Notes: generated by a model from the sequence alone, not told the origin. Shown: positions 16,502 through 29,415, counted from the stretch's first letter. The stretch is 64,000 bases of DNA from Photorhabdus asymbiotica (GCF_003634575.1 NZ_RBLJ01000002.1:310001-374000), one strand, 5' to 3'. A program made the numbers and translations.

Positions 16502-17446
16502 CTATGGTTTCTGTGCTATAACGCTATAAGTTGACACATAATTTTTCACCAGAGCGACCGAAAAGTTTTCAGTCAATACACGCAGTTCTTCGAAGGCGCC
16601 CCTAGCACCTTCAGGAAAATTCCGCTCAATATTGGCCTTAATGTCTAGCAACCAATGCACACAGTCAATATTAGACGGCAATACTCTCATGTCTTTGACG
16701 ATGAAACCACTTTCTTCCAATACTTGTCTGAAATAAACGGGTGTTTTGCGATTACCACAAGCGAAGCGATCAATGATGTCAGGGATATCCGATTGATAGT
16801 TATTCAGAGTCACGTTATAGAGACAGTCAGAAATTACCACCCGAGCACCTGTGCTCATCCGTTTGAACAATGCACACATAACTTTCTCATACAATGAATT
16901 AGGAAAATGTGAAATCACACCGCGGATAATCACCAGATCATAAGGCTCTTGTGGATCAGGTAAGCGATCAATATCTTGTGCATTACACAGGTACAAGTTA
17001 ATGCGCTCTGACAATCCATACTCTGCGTAAAACTTGGCACAATACTGCAACTGTTGCTCACTGATATTCACGCCATCTAAGCGTGTACACTCAGGAAAAC
17101 ATTCAGCCAAATACTTTAGGATATAACCCCAACCACAACCAATATCCAAGATACGCCGAATTTCTAGCTTGTCTATCTTTGTTTCCAAACCAGCCAATAG
17201 CAACTGACGATCAAAATAGCGAACACCTGATTCATCAAGTGAAACCGGCATCCTTGACGCAGGATCATCGTAAACACCGAACTGGAATAACAACCTATCA
17301 CCAATCACTTTGCGCCAGCATTCTGGATCTTCGCAATAGGTTTGTACCACTTTACTCTCGTAGTCATCGGTGATTTCTCCCCGAATAATATGATAAGGTA
17401 GGGCAAGTTCAACATCAGTGCACAACGCATTATTAAAGCTACTCAT
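16502..17446 (-). CDS. SAM-dependent methyltransferase (cyclopropane-synthase-like class I fold)
   Basis: 314 residues. The SAM-binding motif [17 protein letters not shown] lies near residue 93, followed by acidic loop and motif IV-like [14 protein letters not shown] near 175. The N-terminal [20 protein letters not shown] cap and the LFQFGVYDD stretch resemble methylases of secondary metabolism. The substrate cannot be read. It stands alone, 136 bases from idi on the same strand, at the edge of the island. Likely a small-molecule or tailoring methylase. Confidence 0.7.
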   Translation of the reverse strand: MSSFNNALCTDVELALPYHIIRGEITDDYESKVVQTYCEDPECWRKVIGDRLLFQFGVYDDPASRMPVSLDESGVRYFDRQLLLAGLETKIDKLEIRRILDIGCGWGYILKYLAECFPECTRLDGVNISEQQLQYCAKFYAEYGLSERINLYLCNAQDIDRLPDPQEPYDLVIIRGVISHFPNSLYEKVMCALFKRMSTGARVVISDCLYNVTLNNYQSDIPDIIDRFACGNRKTPVYFRQVLEESGFIVKDMRVLPSNIDCVHWLLDIKANIERNFPEGARGAFEELRVLTENFSVALVKNYVSTYSVIAQKP

Positions 17447-17582
17447 GAGCTTTTCCTTATTAAATGGTTAAGAGCATCAGTATTAGCATCCTTATTTGAC
17501 AGGATTTACGACGTATCAATAAACTTCAAGAGATCTTTATATCTAATAATTCAATTCTGTGATTATCCGATGAATTACATTG

Positions 17583-18119
17583 TCACCAGAGTTTCCTTTT
17601 CCAATCCTCAAGATCTTGATGCGAAAGGCCACTAATGATTTCTTTGAACCAAACTGTATATTCCTTCGGAGCCTGATTAATTAGCTCTTGCAACTTCAAT
17701 GAATTAATCCATTTATAATCAGATATTTCGTCAGGATTAACTTTCGGTTCTTTATCGAATCGCCCAATAAAAATATGATCATATTCGTACTCAATCAAAT
17801 TATTAGGAAGTATCGCGTGATAAATAAATGACGAAACCTTTATCAATGGACAATCAAAACCCATCTCCTCACTAAGACGCCGTTGTGCTGCGGCATCTAG
17901 TGTCTCTCCTATCCGGGGATGACCGCAACAACTGTTAGTCCAAAGTCCAGCTGAATGATATTTGGTTGCTGCCCGCTTTTGCAGAAGCAAATTTCCTTTA
18001 TTATCAAAAATAAATATAGAAAAAGCCCGGTGTAACATACCTCTTTGGTGAATATCAATTTTCCCTGCGGAACCAATAGGGTTGTCATATTTATCAACAA
18101 GAGTAAGTATTTCATCCAT
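17583..18119 (-). CDS. idi: Isopentenyl-diphosphate delta-isomerase
   Basis: 178 residues, close to the E. coli length of 182. It interconverts isopentenyl and dimethylallyl diphosphate with a divalent metal, in the cytosol, to feed isoprenoid synthesis. Motifs include HQRGMLHRAFSIFIF, the Nudix-like core with catalytic Cys in TNSCCGHPR (residues 61-69), RRLSEEMGF and the second catalytic Glu within EYEYDHIF near 112. The gene is single, and the ATG is preceded by GAAAGAAT. The long AT-rich divergent region to the VirK-like gene probably carries the promoters. Confidence 0.95.
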   Translation of the reverse strand: MDEILTLVDKYDNPIGSAGKIDIHQRGMLHRAFSIFIFDNKGNLLLQKRAATKYHSAGLWTNSCCGHPRIGETLDAAAQRRLSEEMGFDCPLIKVSSFIYHAILPNNLIEYEYDHIFIGRFDKEPKVNPDEISDYKWINSLKLQELINQAPKEYTVWFKEIISGLSHQDLEDWKRKLW

Positions 18120-18693
18120 TTTTAATATTCTTTCGGTGAAGTAATGTTAAGTAATCTATCCAAATAAATATGAATATAAATTAACAATAAAAATAAAGTC
18201 TATATTCTATCCGTGTAAATTAATTCAATAAAAATATGTGAGGATTATCACAACATTATGATAAAAGTGGGGAAATGCATAAATGCGATATTTAATAATA
18301 ACATAAACAAAGAATAAAAAATAAAATGATATAAAGAATACTAATAACTTTACTAAATTGCGTTTAAAGAAAACATGTCTAATATTGTTCACTTACAGCT
18401 AATACTAGTCTACTCAATTTGTCAAAAGGCATCTGATATTACACAAGGCTATAGCAACTTCTTTCATATTTCTGCACACTTTTACAACGAAAAAACATCT
18501 CAGAAAACTAAACCAATAATAAACAAACAACAAAAACACTATTAATTATTAAACATTAATTAAACACCCATCAAACAATTGTTGTTTTTTCAGCCTAAAA
18601 ACATAAACTACAATTTGTTGAAGTTTTGTTTAACACTTAAATGGTATAATGAATCGTTTAAGTTGTTCTCAGCCCGTCTTAGAAAGAAAAGAA
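18120..18693. other. AT-rich divergent intergenic region
   Basis: About 570 bases between idi (minus) and the VirK/YbjX gene (plus). It is strongly AT-rich with many A/T runs, as at H-NS-type sites. Promoters for both genes must lie here, but I cannot fix a unique -35/-10 pair. No gene or RNA is supported. Confidence 0.4.
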
Positions 18694-19629
18694 ATGGAAT
18701 ATATATATCAACCTGCCAGCTCAGGTATTCGACTGTTTACAGATTTAGTCGGAAAAAAAATCAGTCCCAGCCCCCATTGGTATTCTGCACAGAACCGCAC
18801 TAAGTTTGCTTTGCGTAGTGCTTTGATGCCAATATCAACACTAAAGCTCTTAAACCAGATAGTTAATACACCATTTTATCTGGATATTTTGAAAAAGCAG
18901 CCATGTCTGCCATCTAAGTTACACCGCCCTTATTTGAGTATCAACTTCAACAGAGGACAAACATTACGTGCAATAAATGAACATTATCAACTCTTATTTA
19001 CTGGGTTAAAGAAGTCTATTATTAATAAAATATTTTGTTCCAATGCATATCCATTAGCAGTTATCAATGGTAAAAGTGGAACTTATACTATTTTTATAGA
19101 TTCCATGGACTGTTTTAATAAGGAAGGTGAACTCACTTTATTTATTAGAACAGAAGATAATAAAATTCTGGCAAAATGTGCCTTTACACTATTGACTATT
19201 GCCGGTAAAAAGACACTGTTTATTGGTGGGCTACAAGGTTCTAAAGAAGATACGACCCTTGACATTATCCGCCATGCAACGAAAGATTGTTATGGATTAT
19301 TTCCGAAACGCTTACTGCTTGAATCCGCCTGCCGCTTTGCCTCTCACTTTGGATGTCAGCAAATTCTGGCAGCCAGCAATGATACTCACATCTACAAGAG
19401 CCTGCGTTATTGGCATAAAAAGAAAGACAAATTAGTTGCTGACTATGATGCTTTTTGGGAATCATTGGGTGGAGAAAAGAAAAAAAATAACGATTTTCAT
19501 TTACCATTATCCATTGAAAGAAAATCTCTTGAAGATATAGCCAGTAAAAAGCGAGCCGAATATCGCCGCCGTTATCAATTACTGGACGAACTGGACAATG
19601 AAATGCGGGATTCCCTGTCTTCAAATTAA
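18694..19629 (+). CDS. VirK/YbjX family protein (DUF535)
   Basis: 311 residues from the preferred Met at 18694 (MEYIYQPASSG) after an AAAGAAAAGAA purine run; an earlier Met at 18649 is possible. Family hallmarks are LHRPYLSINFNRGQTLRAIN, then EGELTLFIRTEDN, LFIGGLQGSKED and a late RYWHKKKDKLVADYDAFWES. The last 50 residues are charged and helical. VirK/YbjX proteins are linked to envelope and antimicrobial-peptide tolerance in enterobacteria; their biochemistry is unknown. A bidirectional hairpin follows. Confidence 0.85.
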   Translation: MEYIYQPASSGIRLFTDLVGKKISPSPHWYSAQNRTKFALRSALMPISTLKLLNQIVNTPFYLDILKKQPCLPSKLHRPYLSINFNRGQTLRAINEHYQLLFTGLKKSIINKIFCSNAYPLAVINGKSGTYTIFIDSMDCFNKEGELTLFIRTEDNKILAKCAFTLLTIAGKKTLFIGGLQGSKEDTTLDIIRHATKDCYGLFPKRLLLESACRFASHFGCQQILAASNDTHIYKSLRYWHKKKDKLVADYDAFWESLGGEKKKNNDFHLPLSIERKSLEDIASKKRAEYRRRYQLLDELDNEMRDSLSSN

Positions 19630-19636
19630 AATTAGA

Positions 19637-19669
19637 ATCAGGCCGTCAACTTTCTCTGGACGGCCTGAT
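19637..19669. terminator. Bidirectional terminator
   Basis: ATCAGGCCGTC and GACGGCCTGAT pair over 11 bp around an 11-base loop, between the convergent VirK/YbjX and acetyltransferase genes. Confidence 0.85.
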
Positions 19670-19681
19670 CTTAAAATTAAT

Positions 19682-20269
19682 TTACCTGGGCTTAACCATC
19701 TGCCATTCAAGATGAGTTTTAACTGTAGGCCATTCACAACTGATGATGCTGTAAACACAAGTATCCCTGATATTGCCATCTTTAGATAAAGTATGATTAC
19801 GCAGAATTCCATCGAGTTTTGCTCCCAACCGTTCTATCGCTTTCCGGCTCTGATGATTAAAAAAATGGGTACGGAATTCTACTGCAATACAATTCAATTC
19901 TTCAAAAGCATATTTCAATAGCAGATATTTCGCTTCTGTATTGATATGTGTCCGCTGGGCAGAACGCGCATACCAAGTGGAACCAATTTCCACCCGGCGA
20001 GCATTAGGATCAATACTCATATAAGTTGTCATTCCAACCGCTTTGCCTGTCCGGTGGTCAACAATAGCAAAAGGCAACATAGCGCCTTTTTCATGCAGAA
20101 ATAAACGACGATCAATTTCTTTACTTAGCTCAGCCGGAGCAGGAATGCTGGTATACCACAATTTATACAATTCCCCCTCTTCAATTGCCTGTATAAATTC
20201 ATCATTCCTCTGGCGTGTCAGAGGTTCTAGAGTAACTCCTTTTCCTACCAAAGTTATCCATTCAGTCAT
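19682..20269 (-). CDS. GNAT acetyltransferase (RimJ/RimL type)
   Basis: 195 residues. The GNAT fold is seen in VTLEPLTRQRNDEFIQAIEE, PFAIVDHRTGKAVGMTTY, RRVEIGSTWYARSAQRTHIN (acetyl-CoA loop region) and AVEFRTHFFNHQSRKAIERL followed by GAKLDGILRNH. This set is typical of RimJ/RimL-like enzymes that acetylate protein N-termini or amino groups of small molecules. The substrate is unknown. It is single and convergent with the VirK/YbjX gene. Confidence 0.85.
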   Translation of the reverse strand: MTEWITLVGKGVTLEPLTRQRNDEFIQAIEEGELYKLWYTSIPAPAELSKEIDRRLFLHEKGAMLPFAIVDHRTGKAVGMTTYMSIDPNARRVEIGSTWYARSAQRTHINTEAKYLLLKYAFEELNCIAVEFRTHFFNHQSRKAIERLGAKLDGILRNHTLSKDGNIRDTCVYSIISCEWPTVKTHLEWQMVKPR

Positions 20270-22687
<2,418 letters not shown>

Positions 22688-22734
22688 TAAAAATGGTCCT
22701 AATAAACCGTGGAGACACAGTAGAGATACCCAAG

Positions 22735-22754
22735 CCGCGCCATTCCTGGCGCGG
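22735..22754. terminator. Terminator between fadH and sstT
   Basis: CCGCGCC, loop ATTCCT, GGCGCGG, then ACTCTTTATTCTTTTTT on the plus strand. It serves fadH, and possibly sstT from the other side. Confidence 0.9.
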
Positions 22755-22816
22755 ACTCTTTATTCTTTTTTACCAATTATCACACCTTTTAATATCAGCC
22801 AGAAAGCCTCAGGTAA

Positions 22817-24070
22817 TTAACTACGCCGAGTTAGCTGATCAGATTCAGATGTCAGACGGTCATCCTCTGCCTGACACACAGCAGCGGTGAACAATACATC
22901 AGTAGACGAATTCAGGCCAGTTTCTGCAGAATCCTGCAATACGCCAATAATAAAACCAACTGCCACAACCTGCATAGCAATTTCATTGGAAATGCCGAAC
23001 ATGCTACAAGCCAGAGGGATCAACAATAAGGAACCACCAGCCACACCAGAAGCACCACATGCACAAATTGCTGCCACCACACTTAGCAACAATGCAGTAA
23101 GCAGCTCAACCGGCATCCCAAGCGTATTTACCGCAGCCAGAGTCAACACAGTGATAGTTACCGCAGCTCCTTCCATGTTGATCGTTGCCCCCAAAGGGAT
23201 GGAAACAGAATAAGTATCTTCATGCAAATTCATACGGCGACACATAGCCATATTCACCGGAATATTTGCAGCCGAACTGCGAGTGAAAAATGCAGTTACA
23301 CCACTTTCACGCAGGCAAGCAAATACCAGAGGATAAGGATTACGACGAATTTTCCAGTAAACAATCAATGGGTTTACAACAAGTGCCATAACCAACATAC
23401 AACCCAGTAATACAACTAGCAAATAGACATACCCCAACAAAGTCTTAAAGCCAGTTTCTGCAATTGTTGAAGATACCAGACCAAAAATACCAATCGGGGC
23501 AAAACGAATGACTACCCGAACAACCTGAGTAACCGCTTCAGACATATCATGAATCAGAGACTTAGTTGAATCCGTTGCATGACGCAGTGCGATACCAAGA
23601 CCAATAGCCCAGGCAAGAATACCGATATAGTTACCATTCAGTAATGCATTCACCGGATTAGCAACAACATTCATCAACATCCCTTTCATTACCTCCATAA
23701 TGTTTTCAGGAGGAGACATCTGAGCATCATTGACAGCCAATATCAGTTGTAACGGAAACATAAAGCTACCGACTACAGCAACCAGCGCTGCGGAAAAAGT
23801 ACCCAAGATATAGAGGATAAGAATTGGGCGAATATTGGTTTTCTGACCTTTTTTATGGTTAGCAATAGAAGACATAACCAAAACCCATACCAATATCGGA
23901 GCTACTGCTTTCAGGGCACCAACGAACAACGTTCCAAGCAAACTGACTGACTTGGCAACCGAAGGCGCTAACCACGCGAGTAGAATCCCTGCCACTAAAC
24001 CTATCAAAATTTGTTTAACCAGGCTCCCTTGTGTAATGTAATGCACGAAGCCACTCTTTAGTTTTTCCAT
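22817..24070 (-). CDS. sstT: Serine/threonine:Na+ symporter
   Basis: 417 residues, similar to E. coli SstT (414). It imports L-serine and L-threonine with sodium across the inner membrane. It is a dicarboxylate/amino acid:cation symporter family protein: hydrophobic helices throughout, with the re-entrant loop motif [12 protein letters not shown] near 273, [12 protein letters not shown] near 300 and the second Ser-rich loop [13 protein letters not shown] near 350. The C-terminal tail is charged and cytosolic. It is a single gene. Confidence 0.96.
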   Translation of the reverse strand: MEKLKSGFVHYITQGSLVKQILIGLVAGILLAWLAPSVAKSVSLLGTLFVGALKAVAPILVWVLVMSSIANHKKGQKTNIRPILILYILGTFSAALVAVVGSFMFPLQLILAVNDAQMSPPENIMEVMKGMLMNVVANPVNALLNGNYIGILAWAIGLGIALRHATDSTKSLIHDMSEAVTQVVRVVIRFAPIGIFGLVSSTIAETGFKTLLGYVYLLVVLLGCMLVMALVVNPLIVYWKIRRNPYPLVFACLRESGVTAFFTRSSAANIPVNMAMCRRMNLHEDTYSVSIPLGATINMEGAAVTITVLTLAAVNTLGMPVELLTALLLSVVAAICACGASGVAGGSLLLIPLACSMFGISNEIAMQVVAVGFIIGVLQDSAETGLNSSTDVLFTAAVCQAEDDRLTSESDQLTRRS

Positions 24071-24295
24071 AGCTAATCCATTTTATTAACAATTCTGCTG
24101 AATCTATATTTTTTGTGTTTGATTCCTCAGTATAGGGAAGCCAAGAATGGTGAAAAACCGCAACAGTTAAAATATACAACCCAGCCAGCACTTATTAACA
24201 ATATATTTACATTTGTGTGATCAAAATGGCAATTTATACATTTACAAAAACCCAATCATTTGTTTTTACCCTTTTTCAGCCAACTTAAAACAAAA

Positions 24296-24329
24296 AAACC
24301 ATACCTTCCTATTCAGAAAGATATGGTTT
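24296..24329 (-). terminator. Terminator of alx
   Basis: On the minus strand AAACCATA, a loop with inner pairing, and TATGGTTT then TTTTG. It lies 27 bases after the alx stop. Confidence 0.7.
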
Positions 24330-24355
24330 CCTATTAAAAAAGAGTTGTTGGCTTA

Positions 24356-25315
24356 CTAGAACTTTTTAGCTTTTTTCTTATTTACCCAAATGTTAATAAT
24401 CATTGTTACTGCCAAAATACCCGCTATAGTTCCCAGAGAAACTGCCATAGGAATATGATAAACATCTATTATCAACATTTTAATACCAATAAATACCAAA
24501 ATAACTGACAAGCCATATTTCAACATTGTGAATTTCTCTGCCACACCTGCCAACAGGAAATACATTGCACGTAATCCTAAAATAGCGAAAAGGTTAGAAG
24601 TCAAAATAATAAAAGGATCTGTCGTCACAGCAAAAATAGCAGGAATACTGTCTACCGCAAAAATAACGTCACTAATTTCAACCAGAATCAGGACCAGGAT
24701 CAGTGGAGTCGCGTACAATAAACCATTTTCTTTAACAAAAAAACGCTCACCATGAAGACTATCAGTCATACGAATATGCAATTTTAACCAGCGAACAAAA
24801 GGTTTATCTCCTACTGGGGAATCCTCCCCTTTTGCCAATGCCATTTTAACACCCGTTACCAGCAGAAAGAGGCCAAACAGATAGAGTATCCAGCTAAACT
24901 GAGAAACCAGCCAACTCCCCGTAAAGATCATCACAGTACGCAGCACAATTGCGCCTAAAACACCATAAATAAGCACTCGGCGTTGCAGATTTGCCGGAAT
25001 AGCAAAATAACTGAACAACATTAGCCAGACGAACACATTATCAACAGCAAGTGCCTTTTCGAGCAAATAACCCGTGAGAAAAGCCATTACCTGACTATCG
25101 GCAACCGCTTCCCCCAAAGTTTCTCTGAAATACCACCACAACCCTAATGCAAATAAGAGCGATAAACTTACCCAAATTACGCTCCAGACAACAGCCTGAC
25201 AAAATGACATTACCTGCTCTTTCCTGCGTCCCTGTAAGAATAGATCCAGCAGTAACATAACTGTAATTAAAACAGCGAAACTTCCCCATAAGATAGCGCT
25301 CCCCACTGAGTTCAT
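24356..25315 (-). CDS. alx: TerC-family membrane protein Alx (Mn2+ handling)
   Basis: 319 residues, close to E. coli Alx (321). It is a multi-pass inner membrane protein of the TerC family. Hallmarks are [19 protein letters not shown] near 85 and [19 protein letters not shown] near 215, each with acidic residues inside the membrane that are thought to bind metal. The C-terminus is basic (NKKKAKKF). The family is connected with manganese export and, in E. coli, with induction at high pH. The long leader carries a manganese-type riboswitch. Confidence 0.94.
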   Translation of the reverse strand: MNSVGSAILWGSFAVLITVMLLLDLFLQGRRKEQVMSFCQAVVWSVIWVSLSLLFALGLWWYFRETLGEAVADSQVMAFLTGYLLEKALAVDNVFVWLMLFSYFAIPANLQRRVLIYGVLGAIVLRTVMIFTGSWLVSQFSWILYLFGLFLLVTGVKMALAKGEDSPVGDKPFVRWLKLHIRMTDSLHGERFFVKENGLLYATPLILVLILVEISDVIFAVDSIPAIFAVTTDPFIILTSNLFAILGLRAMYFLLAGVAEKFTMLKYGLSVILVFIGIKMLIIDVYHIPMAVSLGTIAGILAVTMIINIWVNKKKAKKF

Positions 25316-25330
25316 TTTCTTCCTCTCACA

Positions 25331-25368
25331 AACAAAAACGGCTGAAGTCTCAGAAGACGCCAGCCGTT
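25331..25368 (-). terminator. Intrinsic terminator in the alx leader
   Basis: On the minus strand, AACGGCTG and CAGCCGTT form an 8-bp stem with an inner GTCT/AGAC stem, followed by TTTTGTTT. It is between the riboswitch core and the alx start, so it can act as the expression platform. Confidence 0.85.
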
Positions 25369-25369
25369 G

Positions 25370-25550
25370 CTATATTTCTTTCTCGCGTTATGGAGATGAG
25401 TGTATTGCAAGCAACCTCGCCTTCTGGCAAGGTCTCACTTACAACACAGAAAATGTACCATCGGGTATAAGTTCAAGGTTGCCCGGCTACCGGATGCGAT
25501 TGCATCGTAATGACGATAAACCGGCTAAGGAAGTTACTCCCCTTTGCTAC
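25370..25550 (-). promoter_or_regulatory. yybP-ykoY-type Mn2+/pH-responsive riboswitch of alx
   Basis: On the minus strand, the leader has the conserved AAAGGGGAGTA near 25545, the GGGCAACC region and GTAAGTGAGACCTTGCC with its pairing partner GGCGAGGTT near 25440-25415, as in the E. coli alx PRE element. Manganese binding or high pH shifts folding and raises alx expression in E. coli; the same is inferred here. Confidence 0.88.
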
Positions 25551-26001
25551 GGTGGAAAATAAATCAAAATCACACAAGAATCAATCAACCATAAAAAAAA
25601 TATTAACTTATAACCAGAAAGATTAGCAAAGTTAAACAAAAAAGTTCCGTACATCATATCTCTAAACAGAAATCAGTAATCATTAAATATATAAATGAGT
25701 AGAATGACATAAACTACAAAGAAAACAGGTTAAAACAGTAGGAAAAATAGCAATTAGTTTAAATAAGAAATCTAACAACCCAATCTCACCCAACCAGTTT
25801 ATTATTCCATTACAATGAATGTTCAATTGATCACCAAAATTTTCTGTTTAGTCACCCCTGATTTTGTTACAGTGTCGCAGGCCGTCATTTTCCTCTTTCA
25901 AAGGATTGGAAAGGCATTACAACCGGCCAAATAACTAAAATTTAATCAGCTTAGCCTCATGCTTTCAGGATGAATGAATAAAGGCATTTTAGGAACACCT
26001 G
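25551..26001. other. Intergenic region between alx leader and yqjA
   Basis: About 450 AT-rich bases that must hold divergent promoters for alx and yqjA. No gene is supported. I cannot pick a unique promoter. Confidence 0.35.
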
Positions 26002-26673
26002 ATGGAAATAGTAAAAGAACTTATATATGCACTTTGGCACCAAGATTATGAAACCCTGGCCAACCCATCCTTACTATGGGCCATTTATATCATGTTATTC
26101 TTGATTCTATTCCTTGAAAGTGGCCTGCTTCCCGCTGCATTTTTACCCGGAGACAGCCTGCTTATATTGGTTGGGGTGTTAATCGCCAAAGGGGCAATGA
26201 GTTTCCCTGTGACAATTGCAATATTAACAGCCGGAGCAAGCTTAGGTTGCTGGATCGGTTACCTTCAAGGGAAATGGTTAGGAAATACCAAGATAGTACA
26301 AGGCTGGCTCTCTCACCTTCCAGCCCATTATCACCAAAGAGCTTACAGTCTTTTTCACCGCCACGGCCTGTCTGCTTTACTTATCGGCCGTTTCCTCGCA
26401 TTTGTAAGAACCTTATTACCAACACTTGCTGGTCTGACGGGCCTACAAAACAGTCGTTTCCAGCTTTTTAACTGGCTCAGCGGTCTCCTGTGGGTCGTTA
26501 TCCTTACTTCCCTAGGCTATGCACTCGGTAAAACCCCCATTTTCCGTCAGTATGAAGATCTGGTAATGAATTTCCTAATATTACTACCACTTGCTTTACT
26601 AATTATTGGTTTTAGCGGTAGTTTGTTAGTTGTATGGCGTAAAAAAATGTGTCATTCCCCTCAAAAAAAGTAG
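26002..26673 (+). CDS. yqjA: DedA family membrane protein YqjA
   Basis: 223 residues; E. coli YqjA has 220. DedA/VTT proteins are inner-membrane transporters tied to proton motive force, lipid carrier recycling and drug resistance. The family core is seen as [20 protein letters not shown] near 37, with membrane-embedded Glu and Asp, then [17 protein letters not shown] near 132 with the essential Arg residues. There are several hydrophobic helices and a basic tail. AGGAACACCTG precedes the ATG. In E. coli mzrA follows; it is missing here. Confidence 0.94.
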   Translation: MEIVKELIYALWHQDYETLANPSLLWAIYIMLFLILFLESGLLPAAFLPGDSLLILVGVLIAKGAMSFPVTIAILTAGASLGCWIGYLQGKWLGNTKIVQGWLSHLPAHYHQRAYSLFHRHGLSALLIGRFLAFVRTLLPTLAGLTGLQNSRFQLFNWLSGLLWVVILTSLGYALGKTPIFRQYEDLVMNFLILLPLALLIIGFSGSLLVVWRKKMCHSPQKK

Positions 26674-26867
26674 TTAATTCTAAAAAAACAGAAAACTCCT
26701 CTCTGCTGTAGGCAATTGTATTGTTTACAGCAGAATAGTGAAATAACGCTAATGTTTTTCATTCATCTTCCAAAATATAAGCTATATTTAATGATAGCCT
26801 TTTCCACAACCAGGAAAAGCAACTAAAGTAAGTTAAATATCCATATCTTATACGAGGAGTAGCCTAT

Positions 26868-27173
26868 ATGATGCAGAACAAAACTACTGAAGATTTACAT
26901 GTTGAACTAAAATCACTTGCGGATACACTGGAAGAAGTGATCAAAAATTCCGGTGATAAATCAAAAGTCGAACTGGAAGAACTTCGTGGCAAAGTAGAGG
27001 AAGTAATCAAAGATACTCGCTCTAAGCTCGGTAATGCCAGTGATATGATCGTTAAGCAAACAAAAGATATGGCTGTCCGTGCTGATGACTACGTTCACGA
27101 TAAGCCATGGACAAGCATCGGTATTGGTACAGCCATTGGCGCCGTATTAGGTGTTTTGTTAGCTAAACGCTAA
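26868..27173 (+). CDS. yqjD: ElaB/YqjD family ribosome-associated membrane-anchored protein
   Basis: 101 residues. An N-terminal coiled coil of heptads (DLHVELKSLADTLEEVIKN) is followed by DDYVHDKPWTSIGIGTAIGA and a C-terminal membrane helix (VLGVLLAKR), the DUF883 layout. E. coli YqjD binds ribosomes in stationary phase and anchors them to the inner membrane. CGAGGAGT precedes the ATG; a second ATG follows directly. It starts the yqjDEK operon, with one base between its stop and the next start. Confidence 0.93.
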   Translation: MMQNKTTEDLHVELKSLADTLEEVIKNSGDKSKVELEELRGKVEEVIKDTRSKLGNASDMIVKQTKDMAVRADDYVHDKPWTSIGIGTAIGAVLGVLLAKR

Positions 27174-27174
27174 T

Positions 27175-27576
27175 ATGAGTAATTCATCCAAATCTCAAGG
27201 CCCCGGTAAAGGGGTCCTTGATATCCTTCAACGCATTGCCACTACCGTTATCGAGATAGTAGAGACTCGCTTACAATTGATCGTTGTGGAGTTGGAAAAA
27301 GAGAAAGCAACTCTGATACAACTGATAGTCATAGCTAGTCTGACACTGCTATTTACCGCTTTCGGCCTGATGAGTCTGCTTGTGATGATTTTTTGGGCCA
27401 TCGATCCCGCTTGGCGATTTACTGTATTGGTTAGCACCACTGGAACTTTATTTCTTCTGGCTCTTATTGGGCTCATATGGACTATCAGAAAAGCGCGAAA
27501 TTCAACATTACTTAGCGCAACTCGCGAGCAATTAAAGATTGATAGAAAAATGCTAGAGGATAGTAACAATGAGTAA
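27175..27576 (+). CDS. yqjE: Phage holin-like inner membrane protein YqjE
   Basis: 133 residues with the family (DUF1469) pattern: GVLDILQRIATTVIEIVETR, LQLIVVELEKEKATLIQLI, then two membrane helices (ASLTLLFTAFGLMSLLVMI; TGTLFLLALIGLIWTI). The exact function is unknown. The start overlaps the end of yqjD's TAATATG spacing, and the 3' end overlaps yqjK by 8 bases, so the three are one operon. Confidence 0.92.
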   Translation: MSNSSKSQGPGKGVLDILQRIATTVIEIVETRLQLIVVELEKEKATLIQLIVIASLTLLFTAFGLMSLLVMIFWAIDPAWRFTVLVSTTGTLFLLALIGLIWTIRKARNSTLLSATREQLKIDRKMLEDSNNE

Positions 27577-27829
27577 ACTGAGTCAGAACAGGAGACTAAA
27601 AAAGCAGCAGCTACTCAGAAATATCCAACAGCAACGGCTTGAACTCTCCAATAACGCAAAACTCTGGAAAAATCTCACCGAACCTTATGACAAAAGCTGG
27701 CAAAAGCTTTTGTCATTAAAACCCTATCTCCAACTTGGAGTCAGTGTCATTTCTTTGTATGGCCTTCGCCACCCAGTGGAATTTTATCGTTTGGCACACC
27801 ACATCATTCAGGCATTGAAACAGAAATAG
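27569..27829 (+). CDS. yqjK: YqjK family protein
   Basis: 86 residues, basic. It contains RRLKKQQLLRNIQQQRLELS near the start and a hydrophobic segment in the second half (YLQLGVSVISLYGLRHPVEF). It overlaps yqjE. YqjK-like proteins occur with yqjDE; no biochemical role is known. Confidence 0.88.
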   Translation: MSKLSQNRRLKKQQLLRNIQQQRLELSNNAKLWKNLTEPYDKSWQKLLSLKPYLQLGVSVISLYGLRHPVEFYRLAHHIIQALKQK

Positions 27830-28047
27830 TAATAATTCTTCATAATACATCTCATTGATGATCACTTTGGTTGCTTATATTCAAAAACTTTGTATAAAAT
27901 TGTTAATAATCCTTGCTTACAACTAAACTCATCTCTCTTTAGTATACATTCTATCCGTTAACGATTAACAAATCGTACTATTTCAAGTTGGTACAAGTTA
28001 ATCATCAAATAAACCATCGTGATTTACCTGTACGTCTGGAGTTATTA

Positions 28048-28443
28048 ATGAAAAAGTTTGAAGACAGTGCCCTGCTAGTGGCCCGTATTTTAATGCCAAT
28101 CCTGTTTATCGTTGCAGGCTATGGAAAATTAGGTGATTCCTACGCCAGTACTCAACAATATATGAATGCTATGGGCGTTCCTGGCTTTCTATTACCACTG
28201 ACGATCTTACTTGAACTGGGTAGCGGACTGGCAGTTCTGTTTGGTTTCTTAACGCGTACCACCGCGTTATTTACCTTTGGTTTCTGTATCTTAACTGCCA
28301 TTCTCTTCCACAGCAATTTTACTGAAGGCATGAACCAAACTATGTTTCTAAAGAACCTGACTATTGGTGGCGGCTATCTGTTACTAGCTATCATCGGCCC
28401 CGGTAAATTCAGTATCGACCGATTAATGAATAGAAACTGGTAA
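28048..28443 (+). CDS. yqjF: DoxX family membrane protein YqjF
   Basis: 131 residues from ATG 28048 (MKKFEDSALLVARILMP), seven bases after GGAG; an earlier in-frame Met at 27988 adds unrelated residues. The DoxX fold is seen in PILFIVAGYGKLGD, QYMNAMGVPGFLLPLTILLE and LFGFLTRTTALFTFGFC, four membrane helices in all. E. coli YqjF is a predicted quinol-oxidase-like subunit; function unproven. It is separated from yqjK by 218 bases and has its own promoter region. Confidence 0.93.
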   Translation: MKKFEDSALLVARILMPILFIVAGYGKLGDSYASTQQYMNAMGVPGFLLPLTILLELGSGLAVLFGFLTRTTALFTFGFCILTAILFHSNFTEGMNQTMFLKNLTIGGGYLLLAIIGPGKFSIDRLMNRNW

Positions 28444-28826
28444 TATCCTGCCGGGAGATCTGGAAAATCTTTCGGCTTACTTTAATCTATAAACCCAACT
28501 TTTATTGGGCCATAGTGATGCTGCTAAGTAAAATAGTTATTTTAATCAAGATAAGATAACCATCCCGCTTTTTAACAAAAATGGACAGGAATTTGCTGAG
28601 CATGAATAAATAAATCAGTTATTAGGAACGAAAGTTTATTACACACATCCTTACGCCCTTTGAAAACAAGGGCCAACAAAAAAACTAATCAATTGATTTT
28701 AAAAAAATTATAAATAAAACTAACTTTTCGCCAGTAATAAAATAGAAAATAAGATTCGTCATAAATAGAATAATCATCCACATGAGATATTACGGTATAA
28801 AATATCTAATGAATGACTTTATAATA
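28444..28826. other. AT-rich intergenic stretch after yqjF
   Basis: About 380 bases with no supported gene, RNA or strong hairpin. It leads into the ERIC element. Confidence 0.4.
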
Positions 28827-28954
28827 TATACTCTTCATCTTTCAAGCTGCTGCTTTGTTGGCTGCGTTCACTTACCCCAGTCACATAGTTATCTATGCTC
28901 CTGGGGATGCGTTCACTTGCCGCCGCGCTGCAACTTGAAATCTATTGAGTATAA
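28827..28954. repeat. ERIC element 1
   Basis: 128 bases bounded by TATA. The sequence matches the enterobacterial repetitive intergenic consensus in its inverse orientation: ends in TATACTCTTCATCTTTCAAG and CTTGAAATCTATTGAGTATA, with a centre CACATAGTTATCTATGCTCC. The whole unit folds into a long imperfect hairpin. Confidence 0.92.
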
Positions 28955-29352
28955 ACAAAGTCATTTGCAATTATTATGTAAATACACATTCTACGAATAA
29001 ATAATTTGAATAAAGAGAATTAAATAATATATAGCAAAAAATCCAAAAACAATATTCATACAAAAAAAATCCATTTACCACCATATCTTACCTAATATCA
29101 CCACTTTATCACGACTAATATTAATAAGTTAACAAAATGGCAATTAAATCATAACATAATAAAATTGATAATTATTTTTCTATTTAAATACTCATTCATA
29201 AAACAAATTAATAGAGAAAATATAGAATGCATTTTATTTATTTCTTTAAAATCATTATATTAAAAGTGAAAAAAATATAACTTATTAATGAAAAGAGTTA
29301 ATAAAAAACTCATAAATATTTCCTAAATATAAATTTAAAAAATGAACAAAAA
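28955..29352. other. Very AT-rich intergenic stretch upstream of the yhaJ terminator
   Basis: About 400 bases of nearly pure A/T with no supported gene. Its composition is unlike the neighbouring genes. Confidence 0.4.
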
Positions 29353-29375
29353 TGGCTCACCGATTCTGTGAGCCA
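29353..29375 (-). terminator. Terminator of yhaJ
   Basis: TGGCTCAC, loop CGATTCT, GTGAGCCA; on the minus strand it is followed by TTTTTGTTCATTTTTT. It lies 40 bases after the yhaJ stop. Confidence 0.85.
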
Positions 29376-29415
29376 CTTTTACAACCTTCTTAAAAAGACA
29401 CCATAATTCTATCGC

